Shown here: positions 34,033-43,574 of the stretch, in pieces | How the letters are laid out: every line of letters starts with the position of its first letter | Numbering within the stretch: the stretch's first letter is position 1 | Assembly: GCA_937901895.1 (NCBI GenBank) | Contig: CALGTD010000109.1 | Location: 1-64,000 of the forward strand | Length of the DNA stretch: 64,000 nt | Direction: 5' to 3' | DNA from: an uncultured Spartobacteria bacterium | GTDB lineage: Bacteria > Verrucomicrobiota > Verrucomicrobiia > Chthoniobacterales > JAATET01 | The notes under the pieces: model-generated | Seen by the model: the letters and a program-made list of their open reading frames with translations, nothing else | What the model was told of the DNA's origin: nothing | The model's database searches: none | Position numbers and translations under genes: made by a program

Positions 34033-37000
34033 TCAGCGAATTTTTCGGAAGCGCTGTTCGAGGCGTTTGAATTTGTTCGCCCTGCGGTTCGCGTTTTTGA
34101 TGCCCGTGGCATTCATGCTCTGGTTGAGCAGCTGCACCATCTGAGCGTTGGACGGCGTGGCGATCACCGAGCGCGCAACCTTCCGGCAGAACTTGAACTC
34201 CTGAATGCTCTGTTTGCGTTCCGGCCCGCTCAGGGTTCGGCGTGCATTGCGAATGCCTTTCGAGATTTCCTGCAGGCTGCGCCGGGCCTTGTTGACGGTC
34301 GGTCCGTAGTCCGGTGTCGGCTTCGGTGTAGGTGTCGGAGTGGGGCCGGGAGGGGCGTCCTCGGTCGCACCGAAGAAGGTGAACGTGTAGAGCCCGGCGG
34401 GCAGGAGATTGCCTTCCGCATCGGTGAGATCGGAGGCGAGGAGGAGCCGGCCGACATCCTGCCTGCCGAGCTGCCAGACGCGGAAGCGTTCGCCGGAGTT
34501 CCTGTTGCGATCCACGCCCTTCACGGACACGAACGTTCCCAGGAATGTCCCGAGGGCGTCATCACCGGTAACCCGGTAAAACACCGTCGTGAGATTGTGT
34601 CCCGGCATGCTTGCGCCGATCGTGTCGATGTAGGGATGAAGCGGATAGCTCCAGCGTCCACCGCCCGTGTAGGCGCCACTGGACGCGATCGGAATGCTGC
34701 CGGTCGCCGCGTCAAACAGATCGAACGTGGTCTTGCCGACATTGCCGATCCGGAATGTGCCGTTTGCATTGGTGCCTGCGGGGCCGGCGACCTGATCAAT
34801 CCGGATCACATCACCATTCGCCAGGTGGTGCGGCGAGGGGGTCGTGACGCGAATCGGTGTGGTCTCGCTGATGTTCGAGATCGCGTTGTAAAGCGTGTCG
34901 CCGTTGTTGTCGCTCGCCGGTCCGGAGTAATACGCCGTGACATCCTTCACCGGGCCATAGGGCGCCTGGATCGTCCATGGTGCCGTGTTTAGCAGACCTC
35001 CGGGTCCGGCAATGCTGAGCTGGAGGTGCGAGGCACCGCCGGCTCCGATGTCGGCCGTGTCGTCATCCACCGAGAATCCGTAGCCGGAGAACTTCAGCTG
35101 GACGTGGACGAACCAGACGAAGGGATCGAGGTTGAAGACGTTGAAATCGCGGCCGCCACGATGGAGCGCGGGATCCGGATACCACGCGATGTGGTTGCCC
35201 TCGGCGTCGAGTTCGTCGGGATACTTCGTGAAGTCGCTCACGCCGCGGAGCACGGATTTGATCTTGTCGCGGATCATCGCGATGACCATCTGGGCGTCGT
35301 CCGTCTTCTTGGCCTCGTTCGTGAAAATGAAGCCCATGTTTGCACCGACGATGTCCTGCATGAACTTCATCACGGTGTTGTTGTTGGGCAGCCCGATCTG
35401 GTTCATGGACGCCATCACGAGGTAGACCTCGCGGGAGAACTCGAGGGGATTGTGCCAGGCGGGCAGGGTGTCCTGGGAAAAATCGAGTTCGAAAAGCGGA
35501 TAGCCGGGATCGGCCTCGGATTTCGGTGTCCAGAGCAGCTCCTGCGGAGGGTGGAACTGGTAGGTTTCGTTCACGGAGTTCCGATCCGCAACCTGGCTGA
35601 GGATGACGGATTTCTTGTCGGAAGAAATTTCGAGAATGACCGCGTTCCCCTGGTGCTTGCCGACTTCGGTCTGCACATCATCCAGAGCGGGGCCGGTGAC
35701 GGCCATGCCCTCGACGAGTTCCGGATGCGGCTCGTTGAACGTGAGAGTGGCGGTGTGCAGCGAAATGGATGCGGTGATGCTCACCGGCGCATTGGGGGCG
35801 GCCGGATTCAGGTCCCGCCAGTGCTGGCGGTAGTAACTTGCCCAGGAATACCACAGGCGGATCATCGCCTCGACGGCGTAGTCGCTGGCCGGTCGCGAGA
35901 AGGTGAAGGAACAGTTCGCGCTGGATGCGACGAGCGGCTTGTTGAGGGTTACGGTGCCGTCCGCTGCGTTCACGCTGAGGACCTTGGTGCCCGCCTGAAT
36001 GGGATTCGGCGTGGGCGGATCCTCCGGAGGATGGCCCTCGACTCCGAAGCCGGGTTGGATGAATGCGAACTGCTCGGGATAGCCGTCGCGGTTCAGGTGC
36101 AGGACGGTGCTGCCTGCCGCGTCCGCCGTGGCCGAGCCGCCGACGTTGGCAAAAATCGGGCCCGTTCCGCCGCTGGAGAGCATGTATTTGAAGCTTCGCC
36201 AGTCGTCGGGATCCTGGTAGCTGGTGAGAGTATTGTAGAGCGGGCTTTGAGCGAAGACGTTGGCGCCGGAGGGAATCTTGATGGGGGCTTCCGGATCATG
36301 CGTGGGATTCGGGAGGTTGTAGAACGGCCAGCCCTTGCCGTTGAAATACCGGCCAAGCAGCGCATTGTTGGTCTCCTTGGTGAACTCCCGGATGTGCGAT
36401 TGCAGGAACTCGATGGGGTTGATCGCTCCGGTCCAGCCGAACGCATCGGGATGCGATCCCGGCGTCCAGCCGCTGCGATTCGGCGTCGGGCCGGTGCCTG
36501 CGCCCTGGGGAATGACCCAGACATCCTCTGCCGCCATGGCCAGAGGGAGGTAGAGACTGTCGACATTTGAGACGTCGTAGTTGATCAAGGTGACGAGCTG
36601 GTTGTCCGGGATCTCGTTGTTGGTCCGCGCGGTGATCTGCGGATTCACGAGGTAGGTGTGGTCGCGGATCGTCCATTCCGCGAGCTGGTCTTCGGTGTCT
36701 TCGTTCGGCGCTTGCGAAGTTTCCGAGCGATACCACATCACGACACCGTTCGAAATGGTGTCCGGGCTTTGCAGGGCGTCCGCGATGGTGCGGAAGGCGT
36801 TGGGATCGTAGCGGAGCGGATTCGGATTCGTGGAAATGAGATAGCGACCGTCGGTGCCGATGCCGATGCGGGCGCCGTTCCAGAACACGAGGGGCAGGGG
36901 CACCAGAATGCTCTGCCCGGGTTTCAGGCCAAAGTAGTATTTGCCGTTCTCCTTGTAGCCGATGTAGCCGCGGTATTCCTTGTTCGGCGGATCGTAGGGG

Positions 37001-37326
37001 TCGTAAAGCCCGACTGCGGGATTGCTGTCGAGGACGTTTGAATTCGGATCGCGCATGATCGGGTAAACCGTCTGCGTCGTATTGTTGGTGATCCGCAGCG
37101 TCTTCAGCGGGATCGCGTTGCCATCGGCATCCTTTCCATACGTGAGGAACTGCCGCGTCCTGGAGCCATCGGCCGCAGGATTGGGGTCGAACGGCTGGAG
37201 CCCATCGTCGGGCTGTCCGCCACCGGGACCGGTGGGCATCAGGTAATCCGCGTCGGCAGCGCGGGAGAACGACGTGGTGCAGAGCGCAGCGAAAAGAGCC
37301 GCAGCCAGGACGCGAGGAATAGTCAT
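34033..37326 (-). CDS. Large secreted protein of unknown function
   Basis: A 1097-aa exported protein; ATG at 37326 gives a signal peptide (MTIPRVLAAALFAALCTTSFSRA). I do not recognise the family. The N-terminal part (~40-170) begins LKTLRITNNTTQTVYPIMRD and reads like a beta-sandwich with FGLKPGQSILVPLPLVFWNGARIGIG, vaguely like thaumatin-type folds. The middle holds a large Trp/Tyr/Asn-rich region with PDDWRSFKYMLSSGGTG and RLWYSWASYYRQHWRDL. Around residue 1000 a linker PTPTPTPKPTP leads to a basic helical C-terminus (~90 residues, KARRSLQEISKGIRNARRTL). This modular, Pro/Thr-linked plan suggests an extracellular polymer-binding or degrading protein, but no catalytic motif can be defended. 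Confidence 0.6.
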   Translation of the reverse strand: MTIPRVLAAALFAALCTTSFSRAADADYLMPTGPGGGQPDDGLQPFDPNPAADGSRTRQFLTYGKDADGNAIPLKTLRITNNTTQTVYPIMRDPNSNVLDSNPAVGLYDPYDPPNKEYRGYIGYKENGKYYFGLKPGQSILVPLPLVFWNGARIGIGTDGRYLISTNPNPLRYDPNAFRTIADALQSPDTISNGVVMWYRSETSQAPNEDTEDQLAEWTIRDHTYLVNPQITARTNNEIPDNQLVTLINYDVSNVDSLYLPLAMAAEDVWVIPQGAGTGPTPNRSGWTPGSHPDAFGWTGAINPIEFLQSHIREFTKETNNALLGRYFNGKGWPFYNLPNPTHDPEAPIKIPSGANVFAQSPLYNTLTSYQDPDDWRSFKYMLSSGGTGPIFANVGGSATADAAGSTVLHLNRDGYPEQFAFIQPGFGVEGHPPEDPPTPNPIQAGTKVLSVNAADGTVTLNKPLVASSANCSFTFSRPASDYAVEAMIRLWYSWASYYRQHWRDLNPAAPNAPVSITASISLHTATLTFNEPHPELVEGMAVTGPALDDVQTEVGKHQGNAVILEISSDKKSVILSQVADRNSVNETYQFHPPQELLWTPKSEADPGYPLFELDFSQDTLPAWHNPLEFSREVYLVMASMNQIGLPNNNTVMKFMQDIVGANMGFIFTNEAKKTDDAQMVIAMIRDKIKSVLRGVSDFTKYPDELDAEGNHIAWYPDPALHRGGRDFNVFNLDPFVWFVHVQLKFSGYGFSVDDDTADIGAGGASHLQLSIAGPGGLLNTAPWTIQAPYGPVKDVTAYYSGPASDNNGDTLYNAISNISETTPIRVTTPSPHHLANGDVIRIDQVAGPAGTNANGTFRIGNVGKTTFDLFDAATGSIPIASSGAYTGGGRWSYPLHPYIDTIGASMPGHNLTTVFYRVTGDDALGTFLGTFVSVKGVDRNRNSGERFRVWQLGRQDVGRLLLASDLTDAEGNLLPAGLYTFTFFGATEDAPPGPTPTPTPKPTPDYGPTVNKARRSLQEISKGIRNARRTLSGPERKQSIQEFKFCRKVARSVIATPSNAQMVQLLNQSMNATGIKNANRRANKFKRLEQRFRKIR

Positions 37327-37408
37327 TACGCGCACAATAGAATCGAGCACCCCGTCATGTCACAAGCCCAAGAATACGCGGGGTTTAAATTGGTTGAGGA
37401 CGAAGAAC

Positions 37409-38149
37409 TCAGCGCGCCGGATTTTGCTCCCGCTCCCGGGGAAGCTCCGTGAGGGCAGCCTGAAGGCGCCGGTAGACCGGAATGATGAACTCCGGAACGT
37501 CCTGCGGGAAATCCGTCCGGACGCGGAAGTCGTGCGGCGCGATGATGAGCTCGATGGTTTCAAGTCCCGCATCGGCCGCGAGCACGAAGAAGTCCTCCGC
37601 CGCGGGATCGCCCATCGCGAGGCAGCCGACCGAGGCATTCGAGCCATGAATCATGATGTCCGTGCCGGGTTCGGTGCGCCCGTCCGCCTCCGCATGCTCG
37701 AGATCGAAGGCGTTGGGGTAGTTCACACGCAGCGAAAGGTGAAAGAGGCTGTTCGGGTTCAGCAACTCGATGCGGTAAAAACCTTCCGGCACCTGCCTGT
37801 CGCCCTCGCGAAGTTTCGGACCCGGTTTTCCGCTGGCGGCGAGGATTGGATAGCTTGCAACCAGACGCATCACGCCGGCGCGATCGGGCGCGTGGATTTC
37901 GAGGCGTCGCTCGTCCTTCAAGGCGAGCCAAGTCATTCGCGGTGGCGGATAATCGACGTTCGCAGCTTCGAAGAGGGGGCGCAGCCGCGCTCGAACCGCC
38001 GGTCCGTATTGCTCGAGGCGTGACGCAACCGTGTGCGGAAGCTGGGTCGTTTCCGCGACCTCCCGGGTGCGACGGAAAAGGTTAAGCCAGATTGCTGCGG
38101 CACCGCCGAGAAGGAGGGCGGTGAGGATCCAGCGGACGCGACGGGACAT
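37409..38149 (-). CDS. L,D-transpeptidase, YafK-type
   Basis: Membrane-anchored enzyme of the YkuD/L,D-transpeptidase fold (246 aa from the ATG at 38149), with one N-terminal helix (~7-25) and a periplasmic domain. The catalytic motif is IMIHGSNASVGCLAM, giving His168 and Cys176 (HGxxxxxGCxxM). Upstream are LALKDERRLEIHAPDR and KLREGDRQVPEGFYRIELLNPNS, characteristic of YafK/DpaA-like proteins. Such enzymes cross-link peptidoglycan or, in the DpaA group, release lipoprotein from it. It diverges from ileS over a 126-bp spacer. Confidence 0.88.
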   Translation of the reverse strand: MSRRVRWILTALLLGGAAAIWLNLFRRTREVAETTQLPHTVASRLEQYGPAVRARLRPLFEAANVDYPPPRMTWLALKDERRLEIHAPDRAGVMRLVASYPILAASGKPGPKLREGDRQVPEGFYRIELLNPNSLFHLSLRVNYPNAFDLEHAEADGRTEPGTDIMIHGSNASVGCLAMGDPAAEDFFVLAADAGLETIELIIAPHDFRVRTDFPQDVPEFIIPVYRRLQAALTELPREREQNPAR

Positions 38150-38234
38150 TGGAACAACGTAATCACGAAGCGTCCGGGGGATGCGAGTGTTCAGAAACGC
38201 GGATTCCGAGACCAATTGCACGCTCCGTGGTTCA

Positions 38235-38263
38235 TTGACCCGCCGCGGAGGCGGTGATACCTA
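38235..38263 (+). promoter_or_regulatory. Possible sigma-70 promoter for ileS
   Basis: TTGACC (38235-38240) is a good -35 match; 17 bp downstream is TACCTA (38258-38263), a weak -10. The ileS start is at 38276, so the untranslated leader would be very short. The spacer contains a GC-rich palindrome (CCGCCGCGGAGGCGG). The call rests on the -35 and spacing only. Confidence 0.3.
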
Positions 38264-38275
38264 GGACGGCTCCCG

Positions 38276-41020
38276 ATGAGCGACTACAAGCAGACCCTGA
38301 ATCTCCCGAAGACCGACTTTCCCATGAAGGCCGGTCTCATCGAGCGTGAGCCGGAACGGCTGAAAAAATGGGAGGCCGACGGGCTGTATGCGAAGATTCA
38401 GGAACGGCGCAAGGACGCGCCGTTGTTTGTGCTGCACGACGGGCCGCCGTTTGCGAACGGCGACGTCCACATGGGCACCGCGCTGAACAAGGTGCTCAAG
38501 GACTTCATCGTGAAGTCGCGGTCGATGCTCGGATTTCGCGCCCCCTACGTTCCCGGCTGGGACTGCCACGGACTGCCCATCGAGTTCAAGGTCGTGAAGG
38601 AAACCTCCGGCCTGTCGCCGGTGGAGGTGCGCCAGCGCTCGGAGGAATACGCACGGAAGTTCATCGACATCCAGCGGCGGCAGTTCCGCCGGCTTGGCGT
38701 GCTTGGGGATTGGGAGAATCCATATCTCACGCTCGATCCGGCCTACGAGGCGGAGATCATTCGCGCATTTGGAAAATTCGTTGCGAAGGGACTCGTCTAT
38801 CAAAGCAAGAAGCCCGTGCTCTGGAGCACCGGCGCGCAGACCGCGCTGGCGGAGGCCGAGGTCGAGTATGCGAAGCGGACGGACCCGGCGATTTACGTGA
38901 AATTTGCGGTGCGGGATGGCACGGGCGACCTCGAAGGCGCGTCGTTCGTCATCTGGACCACCACGCCATGGACGTTGCCGGCGAACGTGGCGATCGCGGT
39001 GCACCCGCGCGCGGAGTATGTGATCGGCGACTTCGGCGGGCAGCGGCTCGTCGTGGCGCGGGCATTGCTCGAGTCCTTTGCGAAGGACACGGGGCTTGCG
39101 CTGACTTCGGAGATCGCGGTGCGAAAAGGCGGGGACTTCGCCGGGATGGAAGCGCAGCACCCGTTCCTCGACCGGACGTCGAAGCTCATCACCGCCGATT
39201 TTGTGACGATGGAAACCGGCACCGGGCAGGTTCACTCCGCACCTGGACACGGAAAGGACGACTACATCGCCGGTCAGCAGAACGGCCTGCCGACGCTTTC
39301 CCCCGTGGACGACGCGGGGCGTCTCACGGACGAATGCGGGATGCCGCAATGGGCGGGCAAGTATGTCTTCGATGTGAATGCGGAGATTGTCGAGTTTCTG
39401 CGCAATCAGGGTTCGCTGCTGGCGGTGCACGATTACGAGCACGACTACCCGCATTGCTGGCGCTCGAAGACGCCGATCGTCTTTCGTGCAGTCGAACAGT
39501 TTTTCATCCGCGTGGACGACATCCGCGGGCCCGCGCTGGAAGCGGTGGACGCGACGCGCTGGCTGCCGAAATGGGGCCGCAACCGCATCGCCGGCACCGT
39601 GGAATCGCGGCCGGACTGGTGCATCTCGCGTCAGCGCACGTGGGGTGTGCCGCTGCCGGTGTTCTACGACACGGAGGGGAAGGCGATCCTCGATCCGGCC
39701 GTCGTGGAAAAAGTCGCCGCACTGGTTGCCGAACACGGAACGAATCTGTGGTTCGGGAAGGACGACGCCTGGTGGGCGTCCGAACTCGGGCTGCCGGAGG
39801 GCACGTCGCGACGCAATGACACGCTCGACGTCTGGATCGACTCCGGCGTTTCGCACGAGGCGGTGCTCCGGCACCGGCCGGAGTTGCGTTTCCCGGCGGA
39901 CATTTACATCGAGGCGACGGATCAGCACCGTGGCTGGTTCCAGAGCTCGCTGATGACGAGCGTCGCGCTGAATGGATGCGCGCCGTATCGCGAGGTGATC
40001 ACGCACGGCTTCGTCGTCGACAAGGACGGAAAGAAGATTTCCAAATCCGCGGAATACAAGAAGCCGACGCACGCGGAGCATTTCGTGAATCAATACGGCG
40101 CGGACATCCTCCGGCTGTGGGTGGCGACGGTGCAATACACGGACGAGGTTCCGTTCGGCGAAGACATGTTCAAGCAGGTCGCCGAACGTTACCGCGGCTT
40201 CCGGAACGTCCTGCGCATTTTGCTCGCGAACCTTTCAGATGGTGAAGGTGCTTCACACGGCCCGGCAGGAGCGTCGTCCTCAACGGGGGTGCCCGCGGGT
40301 GCGACAATCATCGACCGCTGGATGCTGAGCCGTCTGCAGGACGTGATTTCCAAATGCCGTGCCGCCTACGAGGCCTACGATTTTCGTGCCGCCTACGAGG
40401 CGTTGAATCAATTTTGCACGGTCGATCTCAGCGCGCTCTACATCGACATCACGAAGGACCGCATGTATTGCGACGCGCCGGATTCTCCACGTCGTCGCGC
40501 GACGCAGGCGGTGATGCAGGCTTGCTTCGACGCGGTGACGCGACTTCTTGCGCCGATCCTCGCATTCACGGCGGACGAGGCGTGGGAATTCGCCGGCAAT
40601 TCCGGGAGCGTGCATCTCGAGGAGTTTCCTCAGGTTGACGAAGGTTTGCGCGACGCGGCCATCGAACAGCAGGTCGCGGAATGGCTGGAGCTGCGCGGCG
40701 TGGTTTATCAACAGGCGATCGAGCCCGCCCGGCAGGCGAAGACGATCTCGAAGTCCCTGCAGGCGGCGGTGACGCTCACGGTCCCGGACGAGGTTGCCTC
40801 ACGGCTCGAGCCTTATCTGGCGGAGCTGGAGGAATTTTTCATCGTGAGCGCACTGGAGTTTGAGGTGTTCGATGCGGCACCGGCTGCGACGCTCGCGGCG
40901 GCTCATGGAACGTCCTGTGCCCGCTGCTGGCGTGTGCTCCCATCGGTCGGCGCGAATGCCGCGCACGCGGATCTGTGCGACCGCTGCGTGGAGGCCGTCG
41001 TCAAACTACCGGTCGCGTGA
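38276..41020 (+). CDS. ileS: Isoleucyl-tRNA synthetase
   Basis: Charges tRNA-Ile (914 aa, class I synthetase). The HIGH equivalent is HMGT at 65-68 in PPFANGDVHMGTALNKVLKD, the KMSKS equivalent is KISKS at 587-591, and the editing domain holds WTTTPWTLPANVAIAV, with TGTGQVHSAPGHGKDDY. Near the C-terminus CARCWRVLPSV and CDRC supply the four-Cys zinc site found in many bacterial IleRS. The final codons overlap the GTG of lspA (GTGA), the same ileS-lspA arrangement seen in many bacteria. No T-box leader is visible upstream. Confidence 0.97.
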   Translation: MSDYKQTLNLPKTDFPMKAGLIEREPERLKKWEADGLYAKIQERRKDAPLFVLHDGPPFANGDVHMGTALNKVLKDFIVKSRSMLGFRAPYVPGWDCHGLPIEFKVVKETSGLSPVEVRQRSEEYARKFIDIQRRQFRRLGVLGDWENPYLTLDPAYEAEIIRAFGKFVAKGLVYQSKKPVLWSTGAQTALAEAEVEYAKRTDPAIYVKFAVRDGTGDLEGASFVIWTTTPWTLPANVAIAVHPRAEYVIGDFGGQRLVVARALLESFAKDTGLALTSEIAVRKGGDFAGMEAQHPFLDRTSKLITADFVTMETGTGQVHSAPGHGKDDYIAGQQNGLPTLSPVDDAGRLTDECGMPQWAGKYVFDVNAEIVEFLRNQGSLLAVHDYEHDYPHCWRSKTPIVFRAVEQFFIRVDDIRGPALEAVDATRWLPKWGRNRIAGTVESRPDWCISRQRTWGVPLPVFYDTEGKAILDPAVVEKVAALVAEHGTNLWFGKDDAWWASELGLPEGTSRRNDTLDVWIDSGVSHEAVLRHRPELRFPADIYIEATDQHRGWFQSSLMTSVALNGCAPYREVITHGFVVDKDGKKISKSAEYKKPTHAEHFVNQYGADILRLWVATVQYTDEVPFGEDMFKQVAERYRGFRNVLRILLANLSDGEGASHGPAGASSSTGVPAGATIIDRWMLSRLQDVISKCRAAYEAYDFRAAYEALNQFCTVDLSALYIDITKDRMYCDAPDSPRRRATQAVMQACFDAVTRLLAPILAFTADEAWEFAGNSGSVHLEEFPQVDEGLRDAAIEQQVAEWLELRGVVYQQAIEPARQAKTISKSLQAAVTLTVPDEVASRLEPYLAELEEFFIVSALEFEVFDAAPAATLAAAHGTSCARCWRVLPSVGANAAHADLCDRCVEAVVKLPVA

Positions 41021-41502
41021 TCCGTCTCATCCTGCTTCTCACGCTGCCGCTCTACGTGATCGACCAGATCACGAAGTGGCTCGTGCTGAAATTCATTCCT
41101 GTGGAGGATTCGATCGAGATCATCCCGAATTTCTTCTGGCTCGTGCAGGTTCACAACACCGGCGCGGCGTTCGGCATGCTGAGCGACAGCAATCGCTTCT
41201 TCATCGGCCTTTCGTGCGTGGCGCTGGTGGTCGTGCTGCTGCTGTGGTGGCGCGGTGCGTTTCAGGGGCGTCTTGTGACAACAGGCGCGGCACTGCTCCT
41301 CTCGGGCATCCTTGGAAATCTCACCGACCGGCTCGTGCATTCCTACGTCGTGGATTTCCTGCTGTTCGATCTGCACGTGAAATTCGCGAACCCGTGGCCG
41401 GCGTTCAACGTCGCCGACTCGTGCATCTGCGTTGCAGCGGGGTTGTTTATTCTCAGTTCATTCCTCGAGAGCCGTCAGCCTGCGGTGAGCGCCGCGAAAT
41501 AG
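41017..41502 (+). CDS. lspA: Lipoprotein signal peptidase II
   Basis: Membrane aspartic protease that removes signal peptides from prolipoproteins (161 aa). I start at the GTG at 41017 overlapping the ileS stop. Four helices with the family blocks: DQITKWLV, QVHNTGAAFGMLSD, the catalytic Asp regions SGILGNLTDRLVHSYVVDFL and PAFNVADSCICVA. Several lipoproteins in the window (MlaA, the LysM protein, the acid phosphatase) would be its substrates. Its 3' end is followed by a hairpin abutting the sulfatase start. Confidence 0.95.
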   Translation: MIRLILLLTLPLYVIDQITKWLVLKFIPVEDSIEIIPNFFWLVQVHNTGAAFGMLSDSNRFFIGLSCVALVVVLLLWWRGAFQGRLVTTGAALLLSGILGNLTDRLVHSYVVDFLLFDLHVKFANPWPAFNVADSCICVAAGLFILSSFLESRQPAVSAAK

Positions 41503-41539
41503 GCTGGTCATCGGCGATTGAGCGGATTTTCTGATCCGC

Positions 41540-42859
41540 ATGCGTCGTTTCCCCCTCGTCGTTTTCACGTTCGCGGTTCTGGTGTTTGCAAAGCCTGCGA
41601 CGGCGCGGCCGAACATCCTGCTCATCACCACGGATGACCAGGGTTACGCGGATCTTTCCTGCATGGGTTCGAAGGAGATCGAGACCCCGAACCTCGATGC
41701 CCTCGCAGCGCGCGGCGCACTGTGCACGACCTTTTACAGCAACTCACCCGTCTGCTCGCCATCGCGCGCGGCGTTGCTGACTGGACGGTTTCCGGCGCAG
41801 GCGGGCGTGCGATCGATTCTTTCCTCGGCTCACGGCACGCCGGGACTTTCCAAAAATGCGCCCACGATCGCGGAAGTGCTGCGGGCAAACGGCTACGCGA
41901 CGTTCCACGCCGGGAAGTGGCATCTCGGATCCGCCGATGGGAGCCGTCCAATGGATCGCGGGTTCGACCGGATGTTCGGCTTTCACGCCGGCTGCGTGGA
42001 TTTCTACTCGCACCTCTACTACTGGAGTTCCGCGGATCCGATTCACGATCTCTGGAAAAACGGCGAGGAAATCTGGCGCAACGGCGAGTATCTCACCGAT
42101 CTCATCACGGATGAGGCGATCGAGTCGATGGCGGCGTCGGGGGACAAGCCGTTCTTCGGCTACATTGCCTACAATGCTCCGCACTATCCCCTGCACGCAC
42201 CGCAGCAAGTCGTGGAGAAGTTTGCGCATCTGCCGCCGGACCGGCGAATGATGGCGGCCATGCTGTGGGTCGTCGACGAAGGGGTGGGGCGGATCGTGAA
42301 GGCGCTGGAGGAGCGCGGACAGCTCGACAACACGCTGATCTTTTTCATGTCCGACAACGGTCCGTCCCGCGAAACGCGCAACTGGCTCGACGGAGTCAAA
42401 GCCGAGTTTCGCGGTGGAAGTGCCGAGCCGTTTCGAGGCGCGAAGTTTTCGCTCTGGGAGGGTGGCATCCGGGTGCCTGCCATCTTCTCGTGGCCGGCGA
42501 AGATTCCGGCGCATCAAACGATCGACACGCCGCTGATGGCCGTGGATGTATTTCCGACCGTGCTCGCAGCGGCGGGAGTCCACGATCCGGTGAAGGATCT
42601 CGCAGGCGTGAACCTGCTGCCGTTGTTGACGGAAAGAAAGCCGCCTGCGGATCGGGACCTGTTTTGGGAAAACGGGGACGCCACGGCGATCCGGCGCGGC
42701 GACTGGAAGCTTCTTCTGCGGGGTCGGGACGACGCAACGCTCGTGAATTTGAAGGACGATCCGGGTGAGGAGAAGAATCTCGCCGGAGCCAATCCAAAGG
42801 TCGCCAGCGAACTGAAACGCGCCGCGCTCGAGTGGCGGGACGCGGTGACGGCAGATTGA
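41540..42859 (+). CDS. Secreted sulfatase (formylglycine-dependent)
   Basis: Type I sulfatase of 439 aa with a signal peptide (to about residue 22). Metal-binding N-terminus RPNILLITTDDQGYADLSCMG; the nucleophile Cys72 lies in CSPSRAALLTGR, the CxPSR motif that is turned into formylglycine. Other family marks are FHAGKWHLGS, FFGYIAYNAPHYPLHAP, FFMSDNGPS (Asp-Asn metal ligands) and ALWEGGIRVP-like SLWEGGIRVPAIFSWPAKIP. It probably desulfates an extracellular polysaccharide. A 6-bp hairpin (41522-41539) ends exactly at the start codon. Confidence 0.93.
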   Translation: MRRFPLVVFTFAVLVFAKPATARPNILLITTDDQGYADLSCMGSKEIETPNLDALAARGALCTTFYSNSPVCSPSRAALLTGRFPAQAGVRSILSSAHGTPGLSKNAPTIAEVLRANGYATFHAGKWHLGSADGSRPMDRGFDRMFGFHAGCVDFYSHLYYWSSADPIHDLWKNGEEIWRNGEYLTDLITDEAIESMAASGDKPFFGYIAYNAPHYPLHAPQQVVEKFAHLPPDRRMMAAMLWVVDEGVGRIVKALEERGQLDNTLIFFMSDNGPSRETRNWLDGVKAEFRGGSAEPFRGAKFSLWEGGIRVPAIFSWPAKIPAHQTIDTPLMAVDVFPTVLAAAGVHDPVKDLAGVNLLPLLTERKPPADRDLFWENGDATAIRRGDWKLLLRGRDDATLVNLKDDPGEEKNLAGANPKVASELKRAALEWRDAVTAD

Positions 42860-42908
42860 CGGCTTCCCGGTTGCGGGACAGTGGACGGCGTTGCTAAAAA
42901 CAGGGGAC

Positions 42909-43340
42909 ATGAAAGTTCCGAAGTCGCCCTACGCAAGCATCGAAGGCATCGTCTATTTCCCGCGCATGCTCGAAAAGATCCGCCTGCACGCGGCGGGCGA
43001 GTTGCGAGAGGACCTTCACGCCAATCTGGGCAGCGGCTTCGACGAGCGCTGCTGCAGTTTTTTGCAGGTGTCCTACGAGGATGTTGTTGCGCAGGTGAAG
43101 GCGGGCAAGTCGGACGAGGAGGTGCTGGAATGGTGCTTTGAAAACGGCGTCCGCCCCACGCCGGAGCAGGTCGAGGTCTGGAGCGAATTCATGCGCAAAC
43201 GGGGCTGGAACGACCAGGTCTCGGCGAAGCTTGCCGAGCGCATCGCGGAAAGCGGATTTCAGGACCGTGACGACATTCTCGTGATGTTTGATTACATCGA
43301 TGCGGACGAGGGCCGTCCGACCCGCGGAAAGGCGGTCTGA
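42909..43340 (+). CDS. DUF5069-family protein
   Basis: A soluble protein of 143 aa (ATG at 42909) of a domain family I recognise by its layout as DUF5069: MLEKIRLHAAGEL near the start, then LGSGFDERCCSFLQVSYEDVVAQVKAGKSDEEVLEW, and a late WSEFMRKRGWNDQVSAKLAERIAESG. No catalytic motif is known to me, and function is unknown. It follows the sulfatase by 49 bp and may be in the same transcript. An AGGGG is only two bases from the ATG, too close to act as a Shine-Dalgarno. Confidence 0.75.
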   Translation: MKVPKSPYASIEGIVYFPRMLEKIRLHAAGELREDLHANLGSGFDERCCSFLQVSYEDVVAQVKAGKSDEEVLEWCFENGVRPTPEQVEVWSEFMRKRGWNDQVSAKLAERIAESGFQDRDDILVMFDYIDADEGRPTRGKAV

Positions 43341-43574
43341 TTTTCGACTGACGATTGTGGAGGGATGGGTGAATTCTCCGTCCCCCGCGATGCAGCCGCT
43401 TCTCCGATCCATGACCCGGATCGCGAAGGGGATCGATATCCTCCCGGCGCGCAGGCCGAATCATCGATGGAGCCCCCTGCAAGGCCGGAATCCGGAGGTC
43501 GTTGATTCCGATGATTGACGGGCGAGATTCGACCTGACAGCGACGCGGCGCCGGACTAGATTTCCGGCTCCCCA

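Noticed and set aside
38261..40135. Minus-strand frame of 624 codons over ileS
   Set aside because: ileS is certain; the antisense frame has no family features and is a codon-bias shadow.
41018..41020. Possible frameshift between ileS and lspA
   Set aside because: The GTGA overlap is a normal coupling and both proteins are full-length.
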